From assembly GCF_945859705.1 (NCBI RefSeq), contig NC_079134.1, positions 161,483,718 through 161,547,717 of the forward strand: DNA of 64,000 nucleotides, given 5' to 3'. The translations under genes were made by a program, and so were the position numbers. The notes under the pieces are model-generated. The model was not told where the DNA came from and searched no databases. It was given only the letters and a program-made list of their open reading frames with translations. Positions within the stretch are counted from its first letter, which is position 1; each line of letters opens with the position of its first letter. Shown piece after piece: positions 36,088 to 48,489 of the stretch. Origin of the DNA: Episyrphus balteatus. Lineage: Eukaryota > Arthropoda > Insecta > Diptera > Syrphidae.

Positions 36088-36422
36088 GCTTCTATAAAGC
36101 TTTACAAACGCTACCATTGCTTCTGTAAGGCTTTATAGAAGCAACATTCTTATTTTGCTTCTACAAAGCCTTTTAGCTATGCTACCTTTGCTTCTTTAAG
36201 GCCTTATAGAAGCAAATCTGTTTTTTTCTAAAAAGCCTTACATATGCTACCATTGCTTCTGTAAGGCTTTATAGAAGCAAAACTGTTAGTATTTTGATCC
36301 TATAAAGTCTTAAAAATGCTACTGTTGCTTTTCTAAGGCTTTATCGAATCAAAATTTTTAGTCTTTTGCTTTTTTAAAGCCTTACCGATGCTGTCGTTGC
36401 TTCTGTTAAGCTTTATAGAAGC
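36088..36422. repeat. Five tandem hairpin-forming units of 69-73 bases
   Basis: Units begin near 36088, 36157, 36226, 36295 and 36368. Each has a left arm GCTTCTATAAAGCYTTACA, a loop of about 17 bases (AATGCTACCATTGCTTC-like) and a right arm TGTAAGGCTTTATAGAAGC, the reverse complement of the left. In unit 1 (36088-36106 against 36124-36142) 18 of 19 positions pair and the odd one would be a G-U pair in RNA. Units 3 and 5 pair well; units 2 and 4 are more degraded. The layout could yield a string of hairpins in RNA or cruciform DNA. Confidence 0.8.
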
Positions 36423-39400
36423 CAAATTGTTAATAGGGAAGCCTTCATTCATTGAAACATTCCTTTCCAGTACTATAAGATTCTGCTGTTGTCTTTTTTT
36501 TAACCTGCACGTAGTGATGCTGATTTTGTGGATAGAATCAAAGCAATGCCTTAAAAGTTTCTCACTTCTTTTTGTAGCCTCTTAAGAAACAATTAACAAG
36601 ATTCTTTTTGATTCTTTATTTATTTATTTATTTTTAAAAGCAAAAAGAGAATGGATGGATTGAATCAGTAAGTGAAACTATACATTTTGTGAGATTTTAA
36701 ATTTTAAAAGAAGAAGCCTGACAAATATACATTTGTACATTGTAAGAGCTGGCGTGATGTTACATTGCCGTGGGTCTTAAACATAGAAATGGAAGCCTGA
36801 ACTGTGGTGGCTTTGAGGTCGTCATTGTCATTGTCATCGTCTTTGTTGTTGCTTGTTTTTGCTGTTACTTTGTAAACGAACACAAAACATGCAACCAAAA
36901 AACAGCAGTGTGACAATCGTCGTTTGGCAGAACACTGTAATTAAGTGATGTAATTGACATTTTGACAAACATTTTACGCTATTTTAATTATTTCTTGATG
37001 CGATGTGATGGCGATACGATGTTGGAACCTAAATAATGGAAGTGGAGATTTTTATCAAATGATTAAAGGTTTTTTTGAGTTAAGCAAGGTGAATATTTAA
37101 TTAGTTGATTTGAAAGTATTTGCGATGGTTATCGTATTTTAGAATCTGGGAGTCGTGGTGGAAGTTAGTTTCTAATACCACCTACAGGTTGAGAATATTG
37201 CGACACAACATTTAATATCGACTTAAAGATTTTAAAGTAGGAGTGGAAGAACAAACCTTATTTAAAATCTAATGAATAAAATATGCTCTATCCAAGTCCT
37301 ATTGGAGTAAAATAATGACTTAACACCTATTTTGAGCTGGACGTTTGGAAGACTTATTGAAGTTAAAGATAAAATAAAAAAAATAATCTCCAATTTGTGG
37401 CAAGTAGCTTAAGCAAGTCTTATAGAAGTAAAAACTCTGGTATCAATCAAACACGTTTAACTAGCGTGAGAAAGGAACAAAACGTTGCAGAACTTATACC
37501 GAGCTTTAAATAGAGAAACCTTTTCGAAACTGTATACAGAGGTTATAGAATGAAAGCCTGTGCATAAAAGACTATCTACTGAAATTCCTGTTATCCGAAG
37601 AACAGATTTTATCGAAGCTTTATAGAGTTAATAGCATAAAAATGCTAGAACCTTAATTTAATTTTGTTTAATTTAACTTAAAATATGTTTTATAGGAGTA
37701 AAAGCCTGTCAAAATCTTAACGAAGTTGTAGATGTGTATACCTAGTTTTAATTCACAATTTTGCATTGATCATTTCCTAGAAATCAGTGGGAAACAAAGA
37801 GTATTGAAGTTATACTTCTTTCCCGTTATTTGTATCAGAGTGAAAATTAACTTTTAGACAGATGTCAAAATGACATTTATCTGTATTAACTAGCAGAGGG
37901 ATTATATCGAATTATTATAGTTTGAACATACTAATGCTTGTTCACACGAGTACGAAAAAAGTACTTCCATAAACTTTTGTATTGTAATTTCCACTGTGGT
38001 GAATACAAAAATAACCCCACACCATATCATTTTTCCTGACAAAAATACGACCCGATATCAATCAAAATATTCTCCAAATCAAATTGACATATGCTTGAGT
38101 AATTCCCAGGGTATTAAATTTCTCTAACAGATTCATAACTCGTTTTGGTATGAGAAACTAATCCTAGACATAAGACAAATTCACCCCAGCCATAGATAAA
38201 ACATAAAACAAAAGATACATATCTACAAAACGATAAGCAGATAATATCCCTTTTTGTGGGTTTTGATTTTGATGTAAATTTAGCTTGATAGCAAAACCAT
38301 TGAGCCGCATATATAGAAGACAATAGAGGAAAATCTTCAAATCCTCTTATTAGACATAGAGATATTTATGATAAATCTACCTCTATTCCCCTCATCCCAC
38401 CTCATTTTCAAAACAAATATCTTTATTCAAATTGATGCATAAACAGCATCAGAGAGAATCATCATTTCCTTCGCCATCATCATCGCTTGAATACCTTCCT
38501 TCTTTTCCATCATCGCATCCAAACCGATATACAATCCACCTCGATTACTATTATACAAGTAGATATAACAGTTGGAAGAGAGTGAAACAAAAAGGGGAGA
38601 GAATAATAACAACTTTGCCAAATGCAAAAAGCATTCTTATCTCATCTTCTATAGAGAGATACTTACTTTAAGGCTATAACCAAATGCACAAAACCATTAT
38701 GCATGCCACTAAGGGAGCTATTGTTTTGTTTTTATACCAACATCCACTCTCGCTCGATTCCAATATAAACCCTCCATTATAACTTCTGTGTTCTGTCTGT
38801 CTGATATGTTGTTAGTTGGTGGACTTGCAAAAGGTACCCATCATACCCTACCTACATTACATATATAACTTATCTGCTCGGTTCGGTCTGTCTGGTTTGG
38901 TTTGTGCTAATGGGCAGCAAAACCAAGCTCTTGGAAATCTTCTTCTCTTCTTTCTTTCTTCATTGTGTCTTTGTCTGTACACTTTAACGCCCTCTGTACA
39001 CTGTACATATAGACAGACATTGGTAATAGTCGTTTTCGTTTAGCCTCACAAATCTAACCCCCCGGTTACATCTTTTATACAAAAGTTCTATGATGCGGTT
39101 TCATGTGATAGAGTTTGAAGTCGGGTTGGGATTGGGTTTCGGATTCTATTGGTTCGGGTGAAGGGAACGGAAGTAATCCACCTCAACCGACGAGTGTCGA
39201 ATTAACGCTTTGAATATGTTAAGCTTTCAAAGACATACACACAAACTGTTATACACACACATTCTTATACACCGCATAGACCATAGTTATAGATATATAG
39301 AAACTTCAAGTGTCTATCTACATTATATGCATTGCCAGGCTTAAAGCATTAATAAAGTCAAAGCACTGGATGGACAATTGCACCGTCTAGAACATCTATC

Positions 39401-39560
39401 TCTCTAAAGAGGGATATCAAATTTCTCCCGGTGTTTATTTTTGTATGCCCTCAGTCTATGTGTTGTGTGTGTGTTGTTTGTGTATAAGCGCAACGAAGAA
39501 ACACAAAAGAAGGTGTTTTAAGTTTCAAGCCTGACTGATCGACCGACCAACCGACTGACG
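36423..39560. other. Non-coding stretch with decayed repeat traces
   Basis: No supported gene. At about 37200-37740, phrases such as CTTATAGAAGTAAAA, TTTATAGGAGTAAAAGCCTG, CTATTGGAGTAAAA and GGTTATAGAATGAAAGCC recur every 70-110 bases and look like decayed relatives of the 36.1 kb hairpin units. A 50-base segment at 37837-37886 (AGAGTGAAAATTAACTTTT, GACAGATGTCAAAATGACAT) recurs at 40544-40593. The stretch 38810-39560 is of mixed composition with CA/GT-rich words. Confidence 0.45.
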
Positions 39561-39656
39561 ATGATGATGATGATGGCTGCTCCTCCGTCTTCGGCCGGTG
39601 CGGTGCCGGTGGTGGTGAAACGGTCTTTATGTATAAAAGTTTCCCTTTGTTCTTGA
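39561..39656 (+). CDS. Short ORF (31 aa) or possible first coding exon, unknown
   Basis: An ATG run (five consecutive Met codons at 39561-39575) opens a 31-residue frame that continues AAPPSSAGAVPVVVKRSLCI and ends at TGA 39654-39656. The segment 39583-39620 is among the most GC-rich in the window (TCGGCCGGTGCGGTGCCGG), and the Ala/Pro/Ser/Val composition is unlike the surrounding AT-derived frames. A GGTGAAAC at 39613-39620 could be a weak splice donor, making this the first coding exon of a larger gene. It could equally be a trinucleotide-rich non-coding tract. No family is recognised. Confidence 0.15.
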   Translation: MMMMMAAPPSSAGAVPVVVKRSLCIKVSLCS

Positions 39657-40540
39657 GAGTGATTTAGTTGGTGTTATATCTGTAGACCCCTGGTAGACCC
39701 CATATCTTCTACACGAACCCTCACTCTCTTGCCTAATGGCGTTCTAATGCCAAGCTAATAGTGACATGAAAATTATCAGGTACGTGTATACGGTGAATAG
39801 CTTGTATAAAGGTTCTCTCTTATATAGATTGTAAAGTCTTTTTTTTTTAATCGTCTTACACTTCACCGCTCACCAGGCCGCATTAGTTTCTCATAATTTG
39901 TGTACCTTTATTTTTTATATATTTTGTACCTTTATTCCTATCTATATCTTGCGCAGAGAGGTTATTTTTGTGTATTTTCTTTTGTTATTGATTGAGTGTG
40001 TGGTTATGAAATCAACACAAAAGAAACCAATTATAGGAAAAAAAACAACAACAATACACAAAAATACCTACAAAAAGAAACACAAATAATAAGCTGTTTA
40101 TGGGTATTAAGTCTAAAATAGAATACAATTTAATACAATGCTCTACGAACTTATAAGCAAGTACCTTATATCTACCCACTTATTTTATTTTATTGGCTAA
40201 AGATTTTTATTATAGTCTTATATTTTTAGCTTTCGGCAAAATTCTTGGGTATAAAATCATTTTTTATAGTTTTGTGTTGAGTGGTTTTTGAAGTGTAGGA
40301 AAAAAATGTAGGAAAACAAATTATGACAAATAAAACCAAATAATAGTATTTTATGTACAATAATCCGATTGCTGGGAGATTTTAAATTAATTTAATGTTT
40401 CCGGATTGTGATCAATTAAAATTGAAATAAAAAGCAACAATGCCTTTTATTTTTACCTTAATGAAATATTATTACCAGTCTATCTCGCTCTTTGTATAAC
40501 GGCTAGTTGTTTAATCTTTTATATTTTTGTTTTGGCGTTT
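39657..40540. other. Non-coding stretch
   Basis: AT-rich with T-runs near 39840. Nothing recognisable on either strand. Confidence 0.4.
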
Positions 40541-41240
40541 GCATTAGAGTGAAAATTTACTTTTTGACAGATTTCAAAATGACATTTACCTATTTTTCTA
40601 TTTTTTAAGAAGGCATGAGTGAAAAATATAACAACTGCAATCGCTTAAAAGTTAAACTTAGTCAAACAATTATTAAATGCACTATCCAATTCTTTATTGA
40701 AATGAGTAGATCCTAAATGGGCTCAATTATAACAGTTTGTTTGAATCTTATTGAATTTGACAGTTGTACCACTGAAAAAGTAGTCGAATGCACTAACTTT
40801 TTCCTACACGCTTTAATATATACCTGGGTTACCTAACTATAGGCAAAATAAATTAGTAGACTAAGAGTATAACAGTTCTTCTATGTCACCGTTTTGCATT
40901 GCTGCACTCGTTAGCTTAAATAAAAACAAAATCATAGTATTGCTAAGGCTCCTGCACTTAATGTCATCTTTAAATAAGAGATAAACAAAAAACTGTTATA
41001 CTTTCTACAAGTCAGTTGGCACTGTCAAAGTTAGGTTTGGTCATTCATAACATTCAAATCAGCCATTATAAAAGTGTATAATAGAATCGGGAACAAGGAA
41101 AAGATTCCGCTTACTCTCGCGAATTCTGAATTAAATGTAGAGCTAACGAGTTTAATATGCAAATAAAATCTGTCGGCCAAAGGTTAACTGTCATCTGTCA
41201 GAGTACAATACCAAAAATTTGTCAGCGTTTGACACATTCT
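40541..41240. repeat. Cluster of the TATAACAGT/CTGTCA dispersed family
   Basis: The cluster holds a copy of the 50-base AGAGTGAAAATTTAC segment (40544-40593), TATAACAGT-type words on both strands (40727, 40867 and 40991), TGACAG/CTGTCA words, and a CACTTAATGTCATCTTTAAATA segment (40958-40979) that recurs at 43989 next to the same AACTGTTATACT. These correspondences mark old, diverged copies of a longer repeat. Confidence 0.5.
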
Positions 41241-43734
41241 GATAGAAATCTTACAAATTGAAAAATATCAAAATTAAAAGCTGTGGTTTCATCGTTTTTT
41301 TCATAAAAAAAGAAAAAAAAAAAAATCATGAAACTAATAACAATCGTAAGATTTTTAGTTCCCATCGACAAAATAAAGAAGCAGATGAAAAAAAAATTAT
41401 TAAAATTAACCTCGACTCATTGTTCGTTACACACATAAATAAAATCCGATAAAAAAAGCCATATCAAGAAACAAAAACCCTTCTACAAAGATCAGGTTCA
41501 AAAAAAGAAAAAAAATTTTATAAAAAAAAAAAAAGACCAAACCACGACGTTGCGAATAATAAAAAGCATACAAAACATAAATAAAAAAAAAAATAAAAAA
41601 AAAAAAAACAGAACATTAACTTGAGAATATAAAATAAAAACTGAGTAGCAACCTATTGAATTAAAAAAAAAGAAAAAACTTTAAAACGAATGAACGAACA
41701 AAAGAAACCGCGACGCGAAGCAAATATTCTACTTCTGCTGCCGCTTGCGTTGCTCTCTGCTGCTGCTTCCACTTGCCTTTTTGCCTGCTGTTGCTGCTGC
41801 TATAAGGGGGCCCAGAGGCTTCCTATCCCGACGATGCCATATTATATAGCAATAACTAAAGAGTGTGAACTTTTTGTAACATGATCACGTATCCGTAATG
41901 GTATACTCCCTGTATGTAGTATATGTTGGTATGTGCCCAGGACTGTGTAATGTTCTGTGATGGCTCTACACAGTCAGTATTAAAAAAAAAAAAAAAAAAA
42001 CATCAAGGAAAACCAGCTAAAGGAATTTTTGTGAAGAAGAAGAAGAAGCATATAAAACTTGCTCCTTTGCAAAACTTCACAACTTTACCATCATCATAGC
42101 ATCCGCGTTGAATTTACACAGATTCCTGTGCACCGTGTCTTTTGAATCGTTCTTTCTCTACTCGTCGGTCGTTCTGGCTGTGCCCTCATCGACTGCGTCC
42201 TGTTTTGTTAAGTCGGCTTTAACAAGCGCAGAGACAACTCAGTAAATTTATCATGGTTGTTGTTTTTTTTATGTCATCCTCTATAGTCCCCTTCTCTCTT
42301 TAAATATTTATCGAAGTCCGTAGTGGCTCTTGAAAGGGAAAAAGATATTCCAAACCAACCCAGCATGTCGTTTCATTATCCCATTTTCTGGCTCAAGCTA
42401 CTTCTTTTTTTTTTTTTTGTTCTTCTTCATCTGCTTCTATAGCAATCCTATAGAAGTGAGTGTTCACCATCTTATAGTTCCCATCTACACAAACTACATA
42501 TACAAAAGTTGGAACGACTTTTCTGAAAAGGTTCATCTATTTTTCATCATCTTCCAACTTATCCTTGGTACCTACCTACCCGGTGCAAGCTAAAGTCGCT
42601 AGATACAATATCTATCTTTTGGATTTTGAAATAATCTTTCTACCTTTTTTTCCTTTTTCTTCAGCTTAAATAGAAAATAGAACAAATAATCTCAAAATAT
42701 TAAGTTTAAATAAATATAGAGTAGAATTCAACAAGACTTCTTCAATATCATTCCCGAGTAGATACATTTTATAACCAAAGATACCTATAGCGAACACGTA
42801 TAATGTCTTATAGGAGTTCCCCCATCATAGAATCGCCACAGGGAGTTGTGTTAAAAATCCACTAAATGTCTATTTGCACGTAATTTATAGTTTTTGAAGT
42901 CGGCGATGTTTGCCTTCTATCGACGACGATGGCAATCGCAGAGGCACTTGAGAAATTTGTTATACTTTTATACCCTCGATTTGATCAGCTCTCCTCAAAC
43001 TGCGTGGTGTGTGCTGCCGACCGCATCATAAAAAAAAAAAATTTTGAAGCCACAAAATTAATAAAATACAACTCACAACTCATGGAAAATTCTTTCTACT
43101 TATCAAATAAAAATTCCAACAATCAAGCGACGTAATTGAGATACGTAGATATGTACATTTTTTTGTTTTTATACAAGTCCCCTGGAAAAGTGTTATACGT
43201 TGAGGGTTTTTTTGTTTTTTTTTTTTTTGTTGTGGTAAACGTAGCATGAGACATAGAGGTAACTCTACTTCTCTGCGTGCGTTCGCATTATTATAAACCT
43301 TTTTTTTTTTTTATAATACGTGTTGTTTGACAAGGGGGTGAGGAACATAGTCTCTCTGTTTCGGGTTTCAAGAGAGGGGGGGTATTTGCAAAGTCACAAA
43401 AATTTATTCATGCAGAATGGCCGAATTGTGTGCGTGCTTGGTTGTTTTTATTGCTCTTTGCCAACTTGCTTGCTTGCTTTTGATTATTCTTGTGGTGTTT
43501 TGATGTTTTTATGAAATTAGCAAAAAAAAAACGAAAATGGAGAAAAAATAATAAACAAAAATGTAATAAAAAATTTCTTTTGAAGTTTCTTTGGACGACA
43601 AAAATATAGGGAGTGCCTTTAAATGGTGTTTTGATGAAATTAGAAAAAAATGCGTAGGTATGACAGACCCCTGACTGTTTTCAACTTTTTGGTTTTTATT
43701 TTGATTTCTAATCTTTAAATTTTGTATCAGAAAG
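41241..43734. other. Non-coding stretch
   Basis: The interval 41280-41680 is extremely A-rich. The interval 41700-41830 has CTGCTGCCGC/TTGCTGCTGC tracts. The interval 42100-42240 is CpG-containing (CATCCGCGTTG, CTCGTCGGTCGTTC, TCGACTGCGTCC) and might be regulatory. The open frame at 41690-41884 is driven by the GCT/CTG tract. No gene is supported. Confidence 0.4.
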
Positions 43735-44240
43735 TGTGTGTGTAATAGAGTTCAGTGGAAGCAATAAGCATTTTTACGATGAGCAGCGCTCATAAGCTTA
43801 AATTCGTCTTAAAGAAAACTGTTATACAATGTAGAGAATGAATTTTTCTGTAATGGAATAAATTTAGCATTTTAGTTACAACCATTGCAGAATACTATAA
43901 TGATGCTGCATTTTTATCAAATTCAGTGATACTAAGAAGATTGAACCACTGCAAACAAGATGCAGTATTGCGAAGGATCCGCATCGCCACTAAATGTCAT
44001 CTCTAATTGGAGTTGAAAACTGTTATACTAGGCATTTATCTTAAAGCACTCAATTTGGTTGGAGTTTTCTGACGATAGGCCGTAGATTTTGTGAACCATG
44101 TCGCATTCAAACATACAAACACAAATTTCAAGACTATATACGAAACATTCAATATTTGCCATTTGAACTGTCAAAATCAGAATTTGTCATAACTTCGCAG
44201 GCGCTCGCTGCTACCTTTTGCAACTCCATGTACGTTAAGA
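43735..44240. repeat. Second cluster of the TATAACAGT/CTGTCA family
   Basis: AACTGTTATAC occurs at 43818 and 44019. The stretch CACTAAATGTCATCTCTAAT to AAAACTGTTATACT (43989-44029) aligns with 40958-41002 of the previous cluster. CTGTCAAAATCAG occurs at 44170. The shared order of words supports common ancestry. Confidence 0.5.
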
Positions 44241-44337
44241 CTTCCAATTTAGAATATAGGCTTCTCACTTGATACTCAAGTTTTATATTTGACCAGAACC
44301 AGCATGTGGTCATAGTTAACGTTTGTTTTCCTAAAAG

Positions 44338-44414
44338 TGTTCATCTGTTCTCTCATAACTTCTAAATTACTTATCATAATTTGACCAGTGATATACCGTT
44401 GGAAGAGTCTTACC
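44338..44414. repeat. Segment shared with 19195-19266
   Basis: TTCATCTGTTC, YCATAACTTCTAAA, CATAATTTGACC and GGAAGAGTCTT occur in the same order and spacing as at 19.2 kb. This indicates a dispersed repeat of unknown type. Confidence 0.5.
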
Positions 44415-44483
44415 TGTCCACAAGTTATGGGGTGTGTAAGGCTTCGCTAAAATTAACATAGCACCCTCTAGTAGCAAAAATTA

Positions 44484-44665
44484 CACTGGTTTACAAAATT
44501 AAACTTTTTTTTTTGTTGCCGGAACCAAAATATACTTTTCTGAAGGTTTTCGGTGTGCTGAACTCGAATCCGAAGTCAAAAAAATTCTAGCAGCTCGCGT
44601 TTTTGAAATATTACCGTTAGAAAATGCAAAAAAAAACGTATACCTATAACCCTTGTTAACCAGTG
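44484..44665. mobile_element. Small MITE with CACTGGTTWACAA ends and TTA target duplication
   Basis: Inverted termini are CACTGGTTTACAA on the left and CACTGGTTAACAA on the right, 12 of 13 matching. TTA flanks both sides (44481-44483 and 44666-44668). The element is 182 bases with no ORF. A 3-base TTA/TWA duplication is characteristic of PIF/Harbinger elements, but the terminus is not diagnostic, so the superfamily is tentative. Confidence 0.65.
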
Positions 44666-45574
44666 TTATATACTGAAATATTGCCAACAATATTATGAAT
44701 TCTTATTTAAACGGCAACAAGTTTAAACCGGTCAATTCCTAGCCTTTATTTCTTCCCCAACACCCAACTGTCAAATCATGACATCAAAGAAAACTCAAAG
44801 AAAATTTGTCCAATTGTTTCATAACCCTATGGGAATTTCCATCCGATCATCCTATTATAATGATAACCTATAAATAATTTGATAATCACGCAATTACAAA
44901 AATATATACCTAAATAACAAAGCACATATGGCTTGTGCTTAAAGTAAAAATATAAAAAAAATTTTGAAGTTAATAATTAACATACGAATCAGCCATGTGT
45001 TTTAATCTTTTTTTCACGGCTCGTTACCTTTTATAACACCAATGACCGACAACAACAACAACAAAAACTCTTTGAACCTTTCTCAATTAGGTCTTTGAAC
45101 TCGTTCATATATCTTAGTGTTATATCTTTTAATCCATCCAAAACAATCTACCAACAGAGTGTAACAGCAGCAGCAATAACCTCAACCCAAAATGTAGGTA
45201 TCTATAAAAACACCTATAGAAGTACCCATATTTTTATTATCGAAGCAAAACAATCTCCGATACGCAGAAGGCAGGGCGGAACGACATCAGAATGAGTGTT
45301 TTCATCTTCACTCTAGATATCGAAGAATAACAAAAGAATAAATAAATTGCAGCATACCTATAATACCAAAGTACCAGATGTTTTTTTTTTTGCTTATATA
45401 GTGTGTTAGGCCTTCTGGTGCTACTCGATTTGAATTTTGAATGAAAAGAAAAGATCCTTCTATCAGATAGGTAGGTATAACGTATAAAGTCCTTGGAACC
45501 GGTAAAGATGTGTATAACACAGAAGGAAATAAAAGAAAGAAAAAAAAGGTATAAAATAATTTCCTTATTTTTAT

Positions 45575-45615
<41 letters not shown>

Positions 45616-45616
45616 C
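45575..45616 (+). repeat. (AAC)14 microsatellite
   Basis: Fourteen perfect AAC units. On the minus strand they read as poly-Val or poly-Cys, which explains the long spurious frames there. Confidence 0.95.
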
Positions 45617-46237
45617 TGCGAACAAATCCAATAATACAAAAAGAAAGTGCCTGTCTTTGGCAGGCAGCAGTTGGCAAAAAGAAGTCCTTTATTTTCTTCT
45701 TCTTTTTCAAAAAAAAAAAAAAAAAAAAGTAAGCGAATTACCAGTAGAACCAGAAATAGCAGTTTTCGATTGAAATACCTTCATTCTTTCCTCACCTCAC
45801 TGTATCAGCAGAGCTGGGCCCGTTTGGTTCGGTACGTTTCATTTCATTTGTTGACGTCGCATAACAATGGAAAATTTCATACTTCGTTAAATGAAACATT
45901 CGCTTGGCTTGAGAATATATCTCTATAGCAGCTATCACCCAGCACAGAGTCCAGCCCAATAACAACCAGCAACAACAACAATGAATTGGTATCCCAGAAG
46001 GGTATTCCAAATGGACAAATTAGTTCTGTTCAATTGTAATCGATGTGTATGTACTCTGTCTCTCTCTCTCTCCGTCTGTCATTCCAACTATTCACTTCCT
46101 TTTTTTTACCTACTTCGTCTTTGGTGTTTCTTCTTCGTCGTTATTGTTGACTGAGCTCATCAATAATAACGAAAAGTAATTGTATTGATGGAATAATAGC
46201 TTCAACAGCACACAATGGAATTGACCCTTCTTTAGCA

Positions 46238-46251
46238 AGAGAGAGAGAGAG
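46238..46251 (+). repeat. (GA)n tract, possible GAGA-factor site
   Basis: Seven GA units; an oppositely oriented (TC)n tract lies 180 bases to the left at 46060-46073. In flies GAGA factor binds such tracts at promoters and enhancers; the role here is an inference. Confidence 0.4.
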
Positions 46252-47069
46252 TCATTAGGGACACGGTCATTGTGAAAAACTGATGCGTCATATGGATTTC
46301 ATTAATGCCAAACGACCAACTTTATTCATTCATTTTTTTTTCTTTCCTTCTTTTTTTTGTGTTTTGTGTATATTATTTTATGGACGGAACTTGATCAATT
46401 GTTATGGCATAAGGGGTACAATATAAATAGAAGATATACGAGATAGGGTTAATAAATGAATGTTTTGAGAAAGTGAAAAATGCCAAGCACTTAACCCCCT
46501 TCGGTTCGGTTGTGTTGGGAACATGTGTTTTGTTGTTCGGGCTGTGCTGCATAATAATTTCAATTACTGTCCAAATCGATTATTGCATTGTGGGTTTAGA
46601 GCTTGTTTTGATGGATCGTAATGTAATGAATTTAGATAAAGTCTTGTTTGATTGGTTTATCTTTATTTAATTTTAATTTATTGAGAGGAAATAGAAGTAT
46701 TTTTGGTATTGGTTTTATCTAGAAATGGTTACTTAAAAAAAGTTATTACCAGTTTTGTTAAGAATTCTATAATAATTCCTTAATGATTTCCTGAAAATGG
46801 AAGAAATTCAACGAAATTGCGTTTTTGATAAAGTAAACAAACGGATCGGACTGCTCGAAATGTGTTCGAATTTGAACTGTGAAACGAAATTGTATCCATT
46901 TGGCTTTTCATGTAGTTATCTTTGTCGTTTCTCTTTCTTGCTTACAGAAAAAATGACACAGGAAACAACAACAATATTCATGCATTGTTGTTATTTTCAA
47001 CTTCTTTGAAGTAGAATTTGACGTCTAGCTAAAAAGCAAAATAGGAATTTGAACATAACCATATCAGGT

Positions 47070-47860
47070 GGCCTCAGTGATCTCTTTTAAACAGTGGACA
47101 TTTAACTGTGCACAGGTACAGCTTATGTCATCTTCTATTGAAGCAGCAAAACTTTTATATTTTGTATGGAATCTAGTGTTTTATAGAGATGGTCTAATTT
47201 TTGCGATTGTGTAGTACTGTCTACCTTTTGCTCTATCTGCTTATAGACGAAGAAAAATATAACAAATTCATCCACTTAATTGGTAGTAAAACACTATAAC
47301 AAATCGTATTCGTATCCTTAAGTTTGTCAAACAGACCAGTGTCATTTATGCGCTCTTATATTCTCTTGTATAACAGTATAACAATATAACTAGTTTTGTT
47401 ACTGTCAATGTTTTACTTTATTTTGTTGGTTCTTTTCGTTTACTTTTTGTGCACACTAGCATTCTGTTCTGTTATACGAAAATTGCTCTATTGCAATTTC
47501 ATTGATATTGAAATTAATTAATGTTTTTTTTTCTTTTTCATTACAGGTAAATATTGATCTTCTGAGCTTGTTATAAAAACAGAACAACAAATTTGTGAGT
47601 AATCTATATTTATTTTTAACAGTTTGGTTTTTTTCACCAGTAAATATTACAATCAAAAAACAAAAATTAAGGACAATTTTGACGTTTCTGCCTCTTATTT
47701 ACCTCATTAGTGTCAATAAATAGTGTATTCAACGCAGTTTTCGGAGAAATAGATACTCAATAAAGCCGAGGACAATTTAAAATTAAAACAGTTATGGGCA
47801 GTGCTTGTGCGTGTCAAACGCGTTTCTAGTTGATGCACACATGATTTTTGACACTTGTGA
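47070..47860. repeat. Third cluster of the dispersed family; includes a copy shared with 55.3 kb
   Basis: GTGCACAGGTACAGCTTATG, then TCATCTTCTATTGAAGCAGC and AAAACTTTTATA (47108-47160), aligns closely with GTGCGCAGGTACAACTAGTG and following sequence at 55260-55312. TATAACAGTATAACAATATAAC lies at 47369-47390. A GTGAGGTGAATAC segment lies at 47857-47869. Confidence 0.5.
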
Positions 47861-47869
47861 GGTGAATAC

Positions 47870-48489
47870 AAAACTAAAAGCAAACCAAGTTTTTTGCTTA
47901 AATTTTCAAGAACCTTCCTAGATAAAATTGAAGCTAGTGATGGGAATGAAGTCAAGTCAAAACACTCATCTTAGTGATGCTTATAATGACTTTTGCTAAA
48001 AATAGAACAGTTAAGACCAAACAAAAAAAGAGAAAACTAAAAACGAATCAGCAATCAGCGTCAATTATCAAGTTAAAAAGGTTAAAGTAGAACAAAAAAT
48101 AAAGTCGTAAACTTTTCTTAAGTCCAAGCAAACGTGCACCTTTCTGCCTTCCTTGTTTTTTTTTTTCAAAAAAATAGAACCCAATTTCCTAAGACAGATA
48201 GAGATACCTACTTACTTATTGGCAAATCACGCTATCTGATGCCCATTTTGTTCATCCATCCAACTTCATCCATTCGTTTTGTTCTCTTCCGCCACCAGCG
48301 AGTAATCACCTAATTTCCCATGGGTTTTCATTGGAACTAAATTTTCTAGCTAGCTGCAATCAACCAAACGTAGAGTGTTTTTGTTCCCTTGTGATTTGTT
48401 TCCCTGTTCTAGAGCCCTCTCCCTGCCTGTAGTAGTTGTTCATGTCATGATAAAGTCGTGGTGTAAAATTCTCAATCGTTCTATCCCGT
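47870..48489. other. Non-coding stretch
   Basis: AT-rich becoming mixed towards 48.4 kb. No gene or repeat was recognised. Confidence 0.35.

Larger units (their letters stand above)
44666..47069. other. Non-coding stretch with simple repeats
   Basis: It holds an (AAC)14 tract (45575-45616), poly(A) at about 45710-45728, (TC)n at 46060-46073 and (GA)n at 46238-46251. Long open frames on the minus strand at 45237-45710 come from the antisense of the AAC tract. No gene is supported. Confidence 0.45.

Noticed and set aside
45237..45710. 157-residue minus-strand ORF
   Set aside because: Its length comes from the antisense of the (AAC)14 tract (poly-Cys/poly-Val in two frames) and A-runs; no domain-like sequence remains.
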